Shown in pieces: positions 1 through 7,803 of a stretch of 34,196 bases of DNA; the first letter of the stretch is position 1; each line of letters begins with the position of its first letter. The DNA is from Phocaeicola intestinalis (GTDB lineage: Bacteria > Bacteroidota > Bacteroidia > Bacteroidales > Bacteroidaceae), in contig NZ_JACSPP010000042.1 of assembly GCF_014837065.1 (NCBI RefSeq), forward strand, positions 1 to 34,196, written 5' to 3'. Position numbers and translations under genes: made by a program. Below the pieces are notes generated by a model that saw only the letters and a program-made list of their open reading frames with translations, searched no databases and was not told where the DNA came from.

Positions 1-74
1 ATCGCCCAAAGCACACACGAAAACAGATACATCAAGCCAAGAAAAACTTTTTGGAGAAATTCAAAACAGCTTCT
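1..74 (+). mobile_element. Right end of MITE-like element (partial copy 1)
   Basis: This 74-bp stretch matches 26965-27038 at 73 of 74 positions without gaps; the one difference is A at 25 against G at 26989. It ends in the 18-bp terminal repeat AAATTCAAAACAGCTTCT at 57-74, the exact inverse of the left end of the complete copy at 26845-26862. The left half lies outside the window. The last two bases of the terminal repeat form part of the stop codon of the neighbouring minus-strand gene. No transposase is visible, so it is best described as a non-autonomous element. Confidence 0.8.
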
Positions 75-1221
75 AAGCCTCCTGCGCCAGCAAGACTTCC
101 ATCAAGGCAATATCCATATTCACCTCCCCTTGCATGAGGTATTTCTCACGAAGGTTCACGACGCTGCGGTATATAGTTTCGGCCTTTTCCCTGTCGTTTT
201 CCTGATACAAAGCCAGTGCGAAAAGTTGACGCTGTTTCGAAGAACTGACACGACTATATAGGTGAATATAACGCAGCAATTTATCAGTCGCAAGTTCACC
301 GGTACGTTCCATCCTCCCAGTTACCAAAGCTGTAAAAAGCAGCTCAGCATCCGTTTCTTGTTGCAAAATACCTATCAGTTCGGAGCTATGGCTCTTGACA
401 TCTTCCAAAAGACGATAAGCGTCCTCCCACTCTTCCCGATCTAGCAGGCGGGACACATTCATCAGTCCGATTGTCGCTTGCAGAATGTCTTTGTAATCTA
501 TCGTTGCCGCATCTTGCTTGAACCATTCTTCGGGCATATCTTTCGGACGCATCCCTTCTTGTATCAGCGCATTTATACGAAGTTGCAATATCAGAGCATG
601 CTTCGTTGCCGGATTATGTCTCAGCAAACGCAATGTATAAGCATCGTTCCCTATTCCACCCAGCTTCATCGGAACACCATTTGTCACTCCCAAAAACAAT
701 CCGATTATTACCCAAAACACCAGAAAAACCGATGACATGAAAGGCAAATCCTCCATCCACAATAAAAATCCCAAAGCCACAAGGGCAGTCAAAATGTTCA
801 TCATTACACCACCCATGTTATATCCGCATACCGGAATCTCTTCCTCAGGCCTATCAGGCGGAGCCAACAAGCATTGCCCTCCGGTACCTGCCACACTGAA
901 ACGTTTCAAGACCCATTTACCATCCTTGCGTATCCACGTGAAATTAAAGATACGGAACGACACGAAACGATACCCCGAAGCCAATCCGCATATCAGGTGT
1001 CCTGCCTCGTGTAAAGTAACCTGCAAGAATAGGGTTATCAGAAAAAAGCATATAAACAAGAGTGGGAAACCAATAACTTCTGCTATATGCAGTCTGAAGA
1101 GTTTCCCGAAAAACGCAGCCAAAGTCATATCGGTAAACAGGGCTATACCTGCTCCACTTACCATCACCCCCAATAAAATTCCTATAAGGAACATGCCTAC
1201 CAGTTTCAATGCCTGTTTCAT
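73..1221 (-). CDS. M50-like membrane zinc metalloprotein with helical C-terminal half
   Basis: Probable integral membrane metallopeptidase of the site-2-protease (M50) type, 382 residues. The N-terminal half holds several hydrophobic segments and the zinc motif HEAGH at residues 71-75. A later membrane segment is followed by NGVPMKLGGIGNDA, in the place of the usual second M50 motif (N-x-x-P...DG); the Asp of GND could be the third metal ligand. The C-terminal half is soluble, helical and TPR-like, with no clear family assignment. The start at 1221 gives a normal basic start (MKQALK) before the first membrane segment; an upstream in-frame start at 1260 would add 13 residues and place the start inside the promoter. 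A TATTTTTG promoter box lies at 1247-1254. The TAG stop is made partly by the end of the repeat element at 1-74. Substrate unknown; fold confidence good, activity uncertain. Confidence 0.75.
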   Translation of the reverse strand: MKQALKLVGMFLIGILLGVMVSGAGIALFTDMTLAAFFGKLFRLHIAEVIGFPLLFICFFLITLFLQVTLHEAGHLICGLASGYRFVSFRIFNFTWIRKDGKWVLKRFSVAGTGGQCLLAPPDRPEEEIPVCGYNMGGVMMNILTALVALGFLLWMEDLPFMSSVFLVFWVIIGLFLGVTNGVPMKLGGIGNDAYTLRLLRHNPATKHALILQLRINALIQEGMRPKDMPEEWFKQDAATIDYKDILQATIGLMNVSRLLDREEWEDAYRLLEDVKSHSSELIGILQQETDAELLFTALVTGRMERTGELATDKLLRYIHLYSRVSSSKQRQLFALALYQENDREKAETIYRSVVNLREKYLMQGEVNMDIALMEVLLAQEA

Positions 1222-1246
1222 AGATATGAAGATTATTTTTCTGGAG

Positions 1247-1254
1247 CAAAAATA
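1247..1254 (-). promoter_or_regulatory. Bacteroidota -7 promoter box for the M50-like gene
   Basis: The minus strand reads TATTTTTG, fitting TAnnTTTG, 26 bases upstream of the start codon at 1221. No good TTTG -33 box is at the usual spacing. With the rpsA terminator just upstream, this supports independent transcription of the gene. Confidence 0.5.
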
Positions 1255-1282
1255 ACACATTTTCCAAGAACTTCAGCCAATA

Positions 1283-1316
1283 AAAAAGGGATATACCCAA
1301 AAGCATATCCCTTTTT
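1283..1316 (-). terminator. Intrinsic terminator after rpsA
   Basis: Perfect 12-bp stem AAAAAGGGATAT (1283-1294) with ATATCCCTTTTT (1305-1316) and a 10-nt loop. On the minus strand the descending arm ends in a run of T. It lies 18 bases after the rpsA stop and before the promoter of the next gene. Confidence 0.85.
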
Positions 1317-1333
1317 CTGATATAAAGAAGAAA

Positions 1334-3121
1334 TTATTTATTGTTCTTTCCTTCCAACTGTTCCTTCAATGCTGCCAAAGCATCGATATCACCCAAAGTA
1401 GTAGAAGCAGCCTGGTTCTGAATCATCGGAGTTTCTTCCTTCTTAGCTGCACGCTTAGCTTTCTTTTCTGCCTTTTCTTCTGCTTTCTGAGCATCTTCGA
1501 AGATACGGCTGTGAGACAAGATAATGCGTTTAGCGTCCTTATTGAATTCGATGACCTTGAACGGAAGCTTTTCATCGAGCTGAGCTTGAGATCCGTCTTC
1601 TTTTACCAGGTGTTTCGGAGTTGCGAAACCTTCTACACCGTAAGGCAATGCGATAACGGCACCCTTATCCAGCATTTCGATGATGCGTCCTTCGTGTACC
1701 GAACCTACTGTAAATACGGTTTCGAATACATCCCACGGATTTTCTTCCAATTGCTTGTGACCCAAGCTCAGGCGACGGTTTTCCTTGTCGATTTCCAGAA
1801 CTACTACATCGATGTCTGCACCGATCTGAGTGAATTCTGACGGATGTTTGATTTTCTTCGTCCAAGACAGGTCAGAGATGTGAATCAGTCCGTCTACACC
1901 TTCTTCGATTTCTACGAATACGCCGAAGTTGGTGAAGTTGCGTACCTTAGCCGTGTGCTTAGAGCCTACGGGGTATTTCTCTTCAATCGTTTCCCATGGA
2001 TCCGGTTTCAGCTGCTTGATACCCAAAGACATCTTGCGTTCGTCGCGGTCGAGTGTCAGGATAACGGCTTCGATTTCATCGCCTACCTTCATGAAGTCCT
2101 GAGCCGAACGCAAGTGTTGCGACCAAGACATTTCTGATACGTGAATCAGTCCTTCTACGCCCGGAGCGATTTCAACGAATGCTCCGTAATCAGCCATAAC
2201 GACAACTTTGCCTTTCACATGGTCGCCTACCTTCAAGTTCGGATCGAGGCTGTCCCATGGATGCGGAGTCAGTTGCTTCAAGCCCAAAGCGATGCGTTTC
2301 TTTTCGTCATCGAAGTCGAGGATAACTACATTCAGTTTCTGATCCAACTGAACGACTTCATGCGGATCGCTTACACGGCCCCACGACAAGTCGGTGATGT
2401 GGATCAAACCGTCTACGCCGCCCAAGTCGATGAATACGCCGTAAGAAGTGATATTCTTGACAGTACCTTCCAGTACCTGGCCTTTTTCGAGCTTGCTGAT
2501 GATTTCTTTCTTCTGTTGTTCCAGTTCGGCTTCGATAAGCGCCTTGTGCGAAACAACCACATTCTTGAATTCCTGATTGATTTTTACAACCTTGAATTCC
2601 ATCGTCTTGCCTACGAACACATCGTAGTCGCGGATAGGTTTCACATCGATTTGCGAACCCGGCAAGAATGCTTCGATGCCGAATACGTCTACAATCATAC
2701 CGCCTTTCGTACGGCACTTGATGTAACCCTTGATAATTTCTTCGTTTTCGAGTGCTGCATTGACACGGTCCCAAGAGCGTGTAGCACGCGCTTTCTTGTG
2801 CGACAAGATCAGCTGGCCTTTCTTGTCTTCCTGGTTTTCGATGTACACTTCTACAGTGTCGCCCACCTTCAGGTCGGGATTGTAGCGGAATTCGCTCAGC
2901 GGGATGATGCCGTCTGACTTGTAGCCGATGTTCACTACAACCTCACGTTTGTTCATTGCGATTACGGTACCGTCAACCACCTCATGGTCGCCTACCTTGT
3001 TCAAGGTGTTGTCATAAGCCTTTTCTTGTTCTTCTTTGCTTATGCTTGATGCTGACTCACCGCTCTCATAAGCATCCCAATTGAAATCTTCAATGGGCTT
3101 TACGTCTTTTAAGTTTTCCAT
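1334..3121 (-). CDS. rpsA: 30S ribosomal protein S1
   Basis: Ribosomal protein bS1, the RNA-binding protein of the small subunit that holds and unfolds mRNA during initiation. The 595 residues contain six S1 OB-fold repeats at about 46-109, 126-192, 214-283, 299-369, 386-456 and 472-538. Repeats 3 to 5 are the most alike (each with GVFI/AFVE, DGLIH or EGLIH, and LSW or MSW). The acidic N-terminal 45 residues and the Lys/Ala-rich tail after residue 545 are lineage extensions compared with the roughly 557-residue E. coli protein. In Bacteroidota, where few mRNAs use a Shine-Dalgarno sequence, S1 is expected to matter greatly for initiation. It appears monocistronic: promoter box at 3188-3195, terminator at 1283-1316. 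The long antisense frames here are by-products of biased codon use. Confidence 0.97.
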   Translation of the reverse strand: MENLKDVKPIEDFNWDAYESGESASSISKEEQEKAYDNTLNKVGDHEVVDGTVIAMNKREVVVNIGYKSDGIIPLSEFRYNPDLKVGDTVEVYIENQEDKKGQLILSHKKARATRSWDRVNAALENEEIIKGYIKCRTKGGMIVDVFGIEAFLPGSQIDVKPIRDYDVFVGKTMEFKVVKINQEFKNVVVSHKALIEAELEQQKKEIISKLEKGQVLEGTVKNITSYGVFIDLGGVDGLIHITDLSWGRVSDPHEVVQLDQKLNVVILDFDDEKKRIALGLKQLTPHPWDSLDPNLKVGDHVKGKVVVMADYGAFVEIAPGVEGLIHVSEMSWSQHLRSAQDFMKVGDEIEAVILTLDRDERKMSLGIKQLKPDPWETIEEKYPVGSKHTAKVRNFTNFGVFVEIEEGVDGLIHISDLSWTKKIKHPSEFTQIGADIDVVVLEIDKENRRLSLGHKQLEENPWDVFETVFTVGSVHEGRIIEMLDKGAVIALPYGVEGFATPKHLVKEDGSQAQLDEKLPFKVIEFNKDAKRIILSHSRIFEDAQKAEEKAEKKAKRAAKKEETPMIQNQAASTTLGDIDALAALKEQLEGKNNK

Positions 3122-3187
3122 TAAGTTTAAATAATTGTTTTGTAAATAACTAATTGTGTTAGACTTTATATTGATCTAAATCGGGTG

Positions 3188-3195
3188 CAAAGGTA
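3188..3195 (-). promoter_or_regulatory. Putative -7 box of the rpsA promoter
   Basis: The minus strand reads TACCTTTG, a match to TAnnTTTG, 66 bases upstream of the rpsA start, implying a leader of about 55-60 nt. The AT-rich leader has no Shine-Dalgarno sequence. A clear TTTG -33 box is not seen. Confidence 0.5.
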
Positions 3196-3233
3196 TAACA
3201 AATTCCTGAAAGTGAAAACTTTTAACCGTTTTT

Positions 3234-3938
3234 TTAATCCTCCAGCGAATATTCTATTGTCGTAACCACTCGCACCTTCTTTATATAAGGAGTATTGGCA
3301 TCGCGGTCGCTGATGCTGAACTGCCCCTGACTGGCATGTCTGATCTTGCCCAGTTCGCTTTCTGAATCTTTGGCAAACTTTTCGGCTGCCTCACGGGCAT
3401 TCTTGGTAGCTTCTTCTATCATGCCCGGCTTGATTTTGTTCAGACTGGTATATTCGTATGACACATTATACCGATAGTCGCCTCCCGTGATGGCAATCCC
3501 ACGTTTCAGTAATTCTCCCTGTTCGCTGATAAGCTTACGCACCAGGTCCACCTTCATCGAAGTAACGGTGATAACCGAAGTCACATTATAACGGTACGGT
3601 GTATCATTATTATTACTATACCGTTCCGCCTTCAGGTCGATGATTTCAGGAGCATTGACACTGATTTCCGTTTCGGCAAGTCCTTTTTCCTTCAGAAATT
3701 CCAAAATCGTCTGGTTCGAGCGTTTGATGTCATCATACAATGCTCCCAAGTCATTCCCCAAGCTCTTGTATACCAGAGGCCACGTCACCTTGTCGGCTGG
3801 AACCTCCATTTCGGCTAGTCCTTTCACGTTTACACTGCGGTCTTTTTGAGCAAATTCGCTAAATCCGTTTTTAATAAACACTCCCAACAAAAGCATACCT
3901 ACAGCCAGTATAATGGCTTCCATTCTCCAGTTTTTCAT
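3234..3938 (-). CDS. SIMPL-domain (DUF541) protein, membrane-anchored
   Basis: Envelope protein of the SIMPL/DUF541 family, 234 residues. One hydrophobic segment at about residues 7-25 has no clear cleavage site, so it is probably a signal anchor leaving the rest in the periplasm. The region from about 34 to 232 follows the family pattern: an opening strand (SVNVKGLAEMEVPADKVTW) that ends in a basic/polar turn, a helix, a central VTSVITVTS strand and a closing VRVVTTIEYSL strand. The molecular role of these proteins is poorly known; some relatives affect oxidative stress or membrane protein assembly. A purine-rich AAAGGAAAGAG just before the ATG could act as a weak ribosome binding site. A 14-bp hairpin separates it from the acetyltransferase gene upstream, so it is probably transcribed alone. 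Confidence 0.85.
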   Translation of the reverse strand: MKNWRMEAIILAVGMLLLGVFIKNGFSEFAQKDRSVNVKGLAEMEVPADKVTWPLVYKSLGNDLGALYDDIKRSNQTILEFLKEKGLAETEISVNAPEIIDLKAERYSNNNDTPYRYNVTSVITVTSMKVDLVRKLISEQGELLKRGIAITGGDYRYNVSYEYTSLNKIKPGMIEEATKNAREAAEKFAKDSESELGKIRHASQGQFSISDRDANTPYIKKVRVVTTIEYSLED

Positions 3939-3982
3939 ACTCTTTCCTTTTAATTAAACGTTTGGTCTCTATACTGATTAAG

Positions 3983-4031
3983 AACAGGCAAGATACTAAT
4001 AAATATGCAATATTCAAGTATCTTGCCTGTT
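3983..4031 (-). terminator. Hairpin between acetyltransferase and SIMPL genes
   Basis: Perfect 14-bp inverted repeat AACAGGCAAGATAC (3983-3996) and GTATCTTGCCTGTT (4018-4031) with a 21-nt AT-rich loop. It lies 34 bases after the acetyltransferase stop on the same strand. There is only a weak T tract, so it may terminate inefficiently or act as an mRNA end-protecting structure. Confidence 0.6.
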
Positions 4032-4065
4032 AAATAAAACAATCAGAAGAAGAGAAATGTTCGCC

Positions 4066-4617
4066 CTACACCTTTACTCCGTACACATTCCGATAAATTT
4101 CGTCACGTATCTGCGGATAATATGAGTCTATCTCGTCGGCACCTGCATACATCAAGTAAAGCGGCAACCCTTTTCCTCCTGCCCGATAAGGGGGCTGATA
4201 ATAATCCTGCATACATAAGCTAAAGCCGCAACGTTGGTAGAAACCGATACGACGCCGGCTCATCTCGTCATCAGGTCTTTCCACTTCCAAGACAATGACA
4301 CTCCCTGCAAACTGCATCTTCAGTGCCTCCATAACCTGACGCCCATAACCACGGTTACGAATCTGGGGCGAAGTGGCAAGATGCTCGGCGTAATAAAAAC
4401 CGTCCAGTTTCCATACGGTAATCACACCGATAAGTTCTTCTTTTCCGTTCTCATCCTTATCAGTCAGCAGATAACAATGAAACCGTTCGTTATAGTCCGT
4501 GTTCCAGCGTTGCCCCTCATCGTCACGGCGTTCTTCTTCGGGAAAAGACAGATGCAGCAATTTTTCTACAAAAGGGTAATGAGGATGCTGGGTGTTTATA
4601 CGTGTAAAAACAAGCAT
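4066..4617 (-). CDS. GNAT family N-acetyltransferase
   Basis: Acetyl-CoA dependent GNAT acyltransferase of 183 residues, a normal length. The cofactor-binding motif A is clear: a strand ending in EHLATSP, then R-N-R-G-Y-G at residues 87-92, matching the (Q/R)xxGx(G/A) pyrophosphate loop, followed by the expected helix. The strand VIVLEVE and the RRRIGFYQRCGF segment fit motif B. The substrate cannot be told from sequence. The gene lies between the M64 peptidase gene and the SIMPL gene, with hairpins on both sides. The start codon is only 7 bases from a five-unit 16-bp tandem repeat, so repeat length could affect its leader and expression. Confidence 0.88.
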   Translation of the reverse strand: MLVFTRINTQHPHYPFVEKLLHLSFPEEERRDDEGQRWNTDYNERFHCYLLTDKDENGKEELIGVITVWKLDGFYYAEHLATSPQIRNRGYGRQVMEALKMQFAGSVIVLEVERPDDEMSRRRIGFYQRCGFSLCMQDYYQPPYRAGGKGLPLYLMYAGADEIDSYYPQIRDEIYRNVYGVKV

Positions 4618-4624
4618 AAGATTT

Positions 4625-4704
4625 TAAGTTTGTGAGTTTATAAGTTTGTGAGTTTATAAGTTTGTGAGTTTATAAGTTTGTGAGTTTTTAAGTTTGTGAG
4701 TTTT
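4625..4704. repeat. Five-unit 16-bp tandem repeat
   Basis: Five uninterrupted 16-bp units of TAAGTTTGTGAGTTTA; units 1-3 are identical and units 4 and 5 end in T instead of A. The array is immediately upstream of the acetyltransferase start on the minus strand and covers the region where its leader should be. Units this uniform suggest recent slippage expansion. Confidence 0.95.
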
Positions 4705-4752
4705 TTACATCATGTGCGGTATATCTCTACTATGATGACATCCACAAAATAC

Positions 4753-4777
4753 ACAATGCCACGAGACGTGTGATTGT
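4753..4777 (-). terminator. Putative terminator hairpin after the M64 peptidase gene
   Basis: Arms ACAAT/ATTGT (4753-4757, 4773-4777) and CACG/CGTG (4760-4763, 4767-4770) are separated by a symmetrical 2-nt internal loop and close on a 3-nt loop. It lies just after the stop codon at 4783 and is followed on the minus strand by GTATTTTG. Confidence 0.45.
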
Positions 4778-4782
4778 CCTCT

Positions 4783-6072
4783 TTATTCAGTATAAAAACG
4801 GATCAGACGTTCGAGCGCCCGTTCGCATACCGGACAGAAACAGGGAGCTTCGTTGATTTTCATCCGGCACTCAGTGGTAGGACGGTAAATGCCTTTTTTC
4901 GTATATCCGGCACCTTCGTAAACACCTACCTTGGTATAAATCTTTGCCGGATCGGTTTCCACCGGTGTAGGCACCGGAATACCTTCAGGCACCAGGTCTT
5001 TCCATTTGCTTCCGAAATCGACCAAGGTCGTGATATTAGGCTCCCACGGTTCTACCTCATAGGGATAAAGCGGACTGGGAGCCTCATCGTAGGCATACTC
5101 ATCGGCAAGCCCTCCAAAACTATGCCCGAACTCATGCACCACCACGGGCTTGAACATAGCGTGATGAGCCGTCGTAAGCAAATAGGCGTTATAGATACCT
5201 CCGCCTCCATAGGTATCGGTATTGGCTAATATAATAATGTGTTCGTAAGGGATGCCGGCAAGCCAGTTATGCATTGCCTTCACCGAACGGGTCGTCAAGT
5301 AGCGGTCGGAATAAAAAGTATCGAAGTGCGAACTGACTGCCGTATTCTTCCACTCGTTCTTCCGAGGAATGCTGACCCCACTATCTTGTGAAACCGATTC
5401 TACCGCGACAACATTGAATTTATGTTTCAGCCGCTTGAATGGCTCGTGAGAAAAAATAGCCTCGCAAGCGTCTTGCGCATCCTTATAAAAAAGCTCCATC
5501 TCATCCGATGTATAGCCTTCGGCAAGGATAGCGATATCGATACACGCATCCGAAGCTCCATTCTGAAGCAAATAACGGTGTGGCGTGATTTGAGAAGTAC
5601 CTCTCTGGTGGATAAGAATGTCTTCCGGATTGACTTCATGCTTCAGCACGGCACAAGGCTGATGCCGGACATCCTTCAGACGGACGGTCACAATAGCCGG
5701 ATATTTAGGATATGGCAACAAGAAGGTATTCTCAAAACCACGTGTAAGCTGCTGTGCCTCTTTCTCACCCAGCCATTCCTGAAACAAACTGGAAAAGGAA
5801 GTACGATAAATCACTTTGCCACTCGCCTTGTCAACCATCGTGATATCCCCATTCCCTTCCAAGGGAAGACGATCGAGCGCATGTCGCCTCCCCGCCCATC
5901 CGGGAAGTGAAACCAATTCATCAAGGCTGATGACCTGCTTGCTGGCATCTCCATTGAACAAATAATCAACACGAAGTGTTTTGTCGATGAAATAGTCATC
6001 GAAACTTTGGGCCTCTGCTCCATTCCACCAAAAGAGCAAAGCCAAGAGTGTAAACATAATTCTTTTTCTCAT
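4783..6072 (-). CDS. Secreted M64 family zinc peptidase (IgA peptidase M64-like)
   Basis: Exported zinc metallopeptidase of family M64, 429 residues. A signal peptide covers about residues 1-21 (MRKRIMFTLLALLFWW, ending GAEAQ). An N-terminal beta-rich domain of about 150 residues precedes the catalytic domain, which has DIAILAEGYT at its start and the zinc motif HEFGH at residues 313-317, followed by SFGGLADEY as in M64. A Cys-rich end (CRMKINEAPCFCPVC) is probably structural. The family is named after an IgA-cleaving enzyme of Clostridium ramosum, but the substrates of Bacteroides members are mostly unknown, so IgA cleavage should not be assumed. The ATG at 6072 is chosen over an upstream in-frame TTG at 6096 because that codon lies within the TATCTTTG promoter box at 6094-6101. 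Confidence 0.9.
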   Translation of the reverse strand: MRKRIMFTLLALLFWWNGAEAQSFDDYFIDKTLRVDYLFNGDASKQVISLDELVSLPGWAGRRHALDRLPLEGNGDITMVDKASGKVIYRTSFSSLFQEWLGEKEAQQLTRGFENTFLLPYPKYPAIVTVRLKDVRHQPCAVLKHEVNPEDILIHQRGTSQITPHRYLLQNGASDACIDIAILAEGYTSDEMELFYKDAQDACEAIFSHEPFKRLKHKFNVVAVESVSQDSGVSIPRKNEWKNTAVSSHFDTFYSDRYLTTRSVKAMHNWLAGIPYEHIIILANTDTYGGGGIYNAYLLTTAHHAMFKPVVVHEFGHSFGGLADEYAYDEAPSPLYPYEVEPWEPNITTLVDFGSKWKDLVPEGIPVPTPVETDPAKIYTKVGVYEGAGYTKKGIYRPTTECRMKINEAPCFCPVCERALERLIRFYTE

Positions 6073-6093
6073 GACGCATCTGTTTTTAGTACG

Positions 6094-6101
6094 CAAAGAT
6101 A
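6094..6101 (-). promoter_or_regulatory. -7 box of the M64 peptidase promoter
   Basis: The minus strand reads TATCTTTG, an exact TAnnTTTG match, 21 bases upstream of the ATG at 6072, giving a short leader. It faces the Lrp promoter in the 131-bp divergent region 6073-6203, so the Lrp protein could act on both. Confidence 0.6.
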
Positions 6102-6174
6102 AGACTATCTGGCAAATTCATGCTAAAAACTTGAGAAAAGTTAGTCACATATAGGCATTTGAAAGAAAAATCAT

Positions 6175-6182
6175 TATATTTG
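6175..6182 (+). promoter_or_regulatory. -7 box of the Lrp/AsnC gene promoter
   Basis: TATATTTG matches TAnnTTTG, 21 bases before the ATG at 6204. The nearest TTTG upstream (6158-6161) is too close (13 bp) for a standard -33 box. Confidence 0.55.
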
Positions 6183-6203
6183 TATCAAACTAAAATAAAA
6201 TAA

Positions 6204-6680
6204 ATGGGACATCATCAATTAGACAAATTAGACGAACAGATTCTGCGATTAATAGCAGATAATGCACGTATTCCGTTTTTAGAGGTCGCCCGAGCTTGCA
6301 ATGTATCGGGTGCAGCCATTCATCAGCGCATTCAAAAGCTGACCAATCTAGGTATCCTGAAAGGTTCCGAGTTTATTATAGATCCAGAAAAAATAGGTTA
6401 CGAAACGTGTGCCTATATCGGTCTGTATCTGAAAGACCCTGAACAATTCGATTCAGTAACGGAAGCGTTGAAACTCATTCCCGAAGTTGTGGAATGCCAC
6501 TTTACAACCGGACAATATGATTTGTTTATTAAGATTTATGCAAAAAACAACCACCATCTCCTTAACATCATCCATGACAAGCTACAGCCTTTAGGTCTTT
6601 CGCGCTCGGAAACCATCATCTCGTTCCGCGAAGCTATCAAACGGCAAATGCCTATCCAGGATCTGGTAGAAGAAGAATAA
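6204..6680 (+). CDS. Lrp/AsnC family transcriptional regulator
   Basis: DNA-binding feast/famine regulator, 158 residues, the normal family length. An N-terminal winged helix-turn-helix occupies about residues 6-60 (LDEQILRLIADNARIPF, then the recognition helix in SGAAIHQRIQKL). A C-terminal RAM ligand-binding and oligomerisation domain runs from about 65 to 145, with the typical ECHFTTGQYDLFIKI segment. Such proteins usually form octamers and respond to amino acids; the ligand here is unknown. It is divergent from the M64 peptidase gene, whose promoter shares the same short intergenic region, so that gene and autoregulation are the first targets to test. It ends at a shared hairpin with the convergent DUF4834 gene. 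Confidence 0.93.
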   Translation: MGHHQLDKLDEQILRLIADNARIPFLEVARACNVSGAAIHQRIQKLTNLGILKGSEFIIDPEKIGYETCAYIGLYLKDPEQFDSVTEALKLIPEVVECHFTTGQYDLFIKIYAKNNHHLLNIIHDKLQPLGLSRSETIISFREAIKRQMPIQDLVEEE

Positions 6681-6686
6681 AATGAA

Positions 6687-6736
6687 AAATGAAGAATGAA
6701 GAATTCTCCTCCGCAGGTATTCTTCATTCTTCATTT
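6687..6736. terminator. Bidirectional terminator hairpin between lrp and DUF4834
   Basis: Perfect 18-bp inverted repeat: AAATGAAGAATGAAGAAT (6687-6704) and its complement at 6719-6736, with a 14-nt loop. It begins 7 bases after the Lrp stop and its right arm contains the DUF4834 stop codon (6731-6733). It can serve both convergent genes. Confidence 0.75.
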
Positions 6737-7012
6737 ATCTTTGATTTCCTCAAAATCAATGTATTCCCCCTCATCGCTATCAAAAACCTTCTTACGGCGC
6801 CGGGAATCCTTATCCGAATATTGCGATTCGTCATCACGACGTGTATCTTCTGCATAGGTCGTACGTTGCCGATAAGTGTCTTCGGCAGTACCGCTCCGTG
6901 TCATCTTACGTCCAAATCCGAATATCGTGCGGACAATTTTAGACAATAATACCAGCCCGATAATCAAGATTACCAGAACGAAGAAAAACAAAAATCCTAA
7001 AATATGAAACAT
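6731..7012 (-). CDS. DUF4834 family small membrane protein
   Basis: Small protein of 93 residues with one strongly hydrophobic N-terminal segment (about residues 3-23) and a highly charged, low-complexity tail rich in Arg, Asp and Glu. It is recognised as DUF4834, a Bacteroidota family usually annotated after pssA. Function unknown. Here it is the last gene of the psd-pssA transcription unit, 58 bases after pssA, which suggests a role at the membrane linked to phospholipid synthesis; that is inference from position only. The final codons are inside the terminator hairpin at 6687-6736. Confidence 0.8.
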   Translation of the reverse strand: MFHILGFLFFFVLVILIIGLVLLSKIVRTIFGFGRKMTRSGTAEDTYRQRTTYAEDTRRDDESQYSDKDSRRRKKVFDSDEGEYIDFEEIKDK

Positions 7013-7070
7013 AAGCTATTGGCTTTTGGTTTGTTTTTATCATACAACAACCGTGCCACCGATTGTCTCT

Positions 7071-7778
7071 TTATGATTTTTTACGGAAAAGCAAAGACAA
7101 GATAACATACCAGATGATAACAGCTGCAAAACCACTCCACTGGAAAATCAAGAATAAAGGTATGCAGCCAATCAAAAAGATATAACTCACCTTATTATGC
7201 TGCCATGACAAATCTTTAAACTTAAGTGAAAACATCGGCAATTCAGCTACCAACAGAAGTGACATTACCACAACCAGTACAAACAAATACACGGCATTAA
7301 AATGAGGCGAAGTAAGAAAGGCATGCTCGCCTGTCACCAGCGAACCCCAGAACAAAGCATTGGCAGGAGTAGGCATACCGATAAACGAACTGGTCTGGCG
7401 TGTATCAATATTGAATTTGGCCAAACGTAGCCCCGAGAATACAGCAACCAGAAATGCCGTATAAGGCAATACCGGACGCAGGATCTGGATAAAATCGGGA
7501 TAATGCACCTCCTGAAACAAGGCAAAAGCAATAGCTGCAGGCGCCAGACCGAAAGTAATATCATCGGCCAGCGAATCCAATTCTTTACCGATAGGAGACG
7601 AGACATGCAGTAAACGTGCCACCATACCATCGAAAAAGTCAAAAGCCGCACCGATGATAATGAAAACAAACGCCCATACATAATTGCCCTGAAAAGCCAT
7701 GCATGAGGCAATGCAACCCGAAAACAAGTTGCAACAAGTCAGTGTATTCGGAATGTTCCGAATCATTGCATTGGCCAT
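7071..7778 (-). CDS. pssA: CDP-diacylglycerol--serine O-phosphatidyltransferase
   Basis: Integral membrane enzyme that condenses CDP-diacylglycerol with L-serine to give phosphatidylserine, the first committed step to phosphatidylethanolamine. The 235 residues carry the CDP-alcohol phosphotransferase signature DGx2ARx8Gx3Dx3D: D50, G51, A54, R55, G64, D68 and D72. Several hydrophobic helices follow. It is the type II, multi-spanning form, unlike the peripheral E. coli PssA. The gene begins 25 bases after psd, which encodes the next enzyme of the pathway, so both steps are made from one mRNA. Confidence 0.95.
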   Translation of the reverse strand: MANAMIRNIPNTLTCCNLFSGCIASCMAFQGNYVWAFVFIIIGAAFDFFDGMVARLLHVSSPIGKELDSLADDITFGLAPAAIAFALFQEVHYPDFIQILRPVLPYTAFLVAVFSGLRLAKFNIDTRQTSSFIGMPTPANALFWGSLVTGEHAFLTSPHFNAVYLFVLVVVMSLLLVAELPMFSLKFKDLSWQHNKVSYIFLIGCIPLFLIFQWSGFAAVIIWYVILSLLFRKKS

Positions 7779-7803
7779 TTCTGTTCCTCCTTCCTTTAAT
7801 TCT

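Noticed and set aside
2141..2917. Long plus-strand open frame of 258 codons inside rpsA
   Set aside because: It lies fully antisense to six well-conserved S1 repeats, has no promoter, and arises from the codon bias of rpsA.
4783..6072. IgA cleavage as the function of the M64 peptidase
   Set aside because: Family membership does not establish this substrate; characterised activity is from a distant Clostridium enzyme.
6073..6096. TTG start at 6096 for the M64 peptidase
   Set aside because: The codon overlaps the -7 promoter box, and the ATG at 6072 gives a proper signal peptide.
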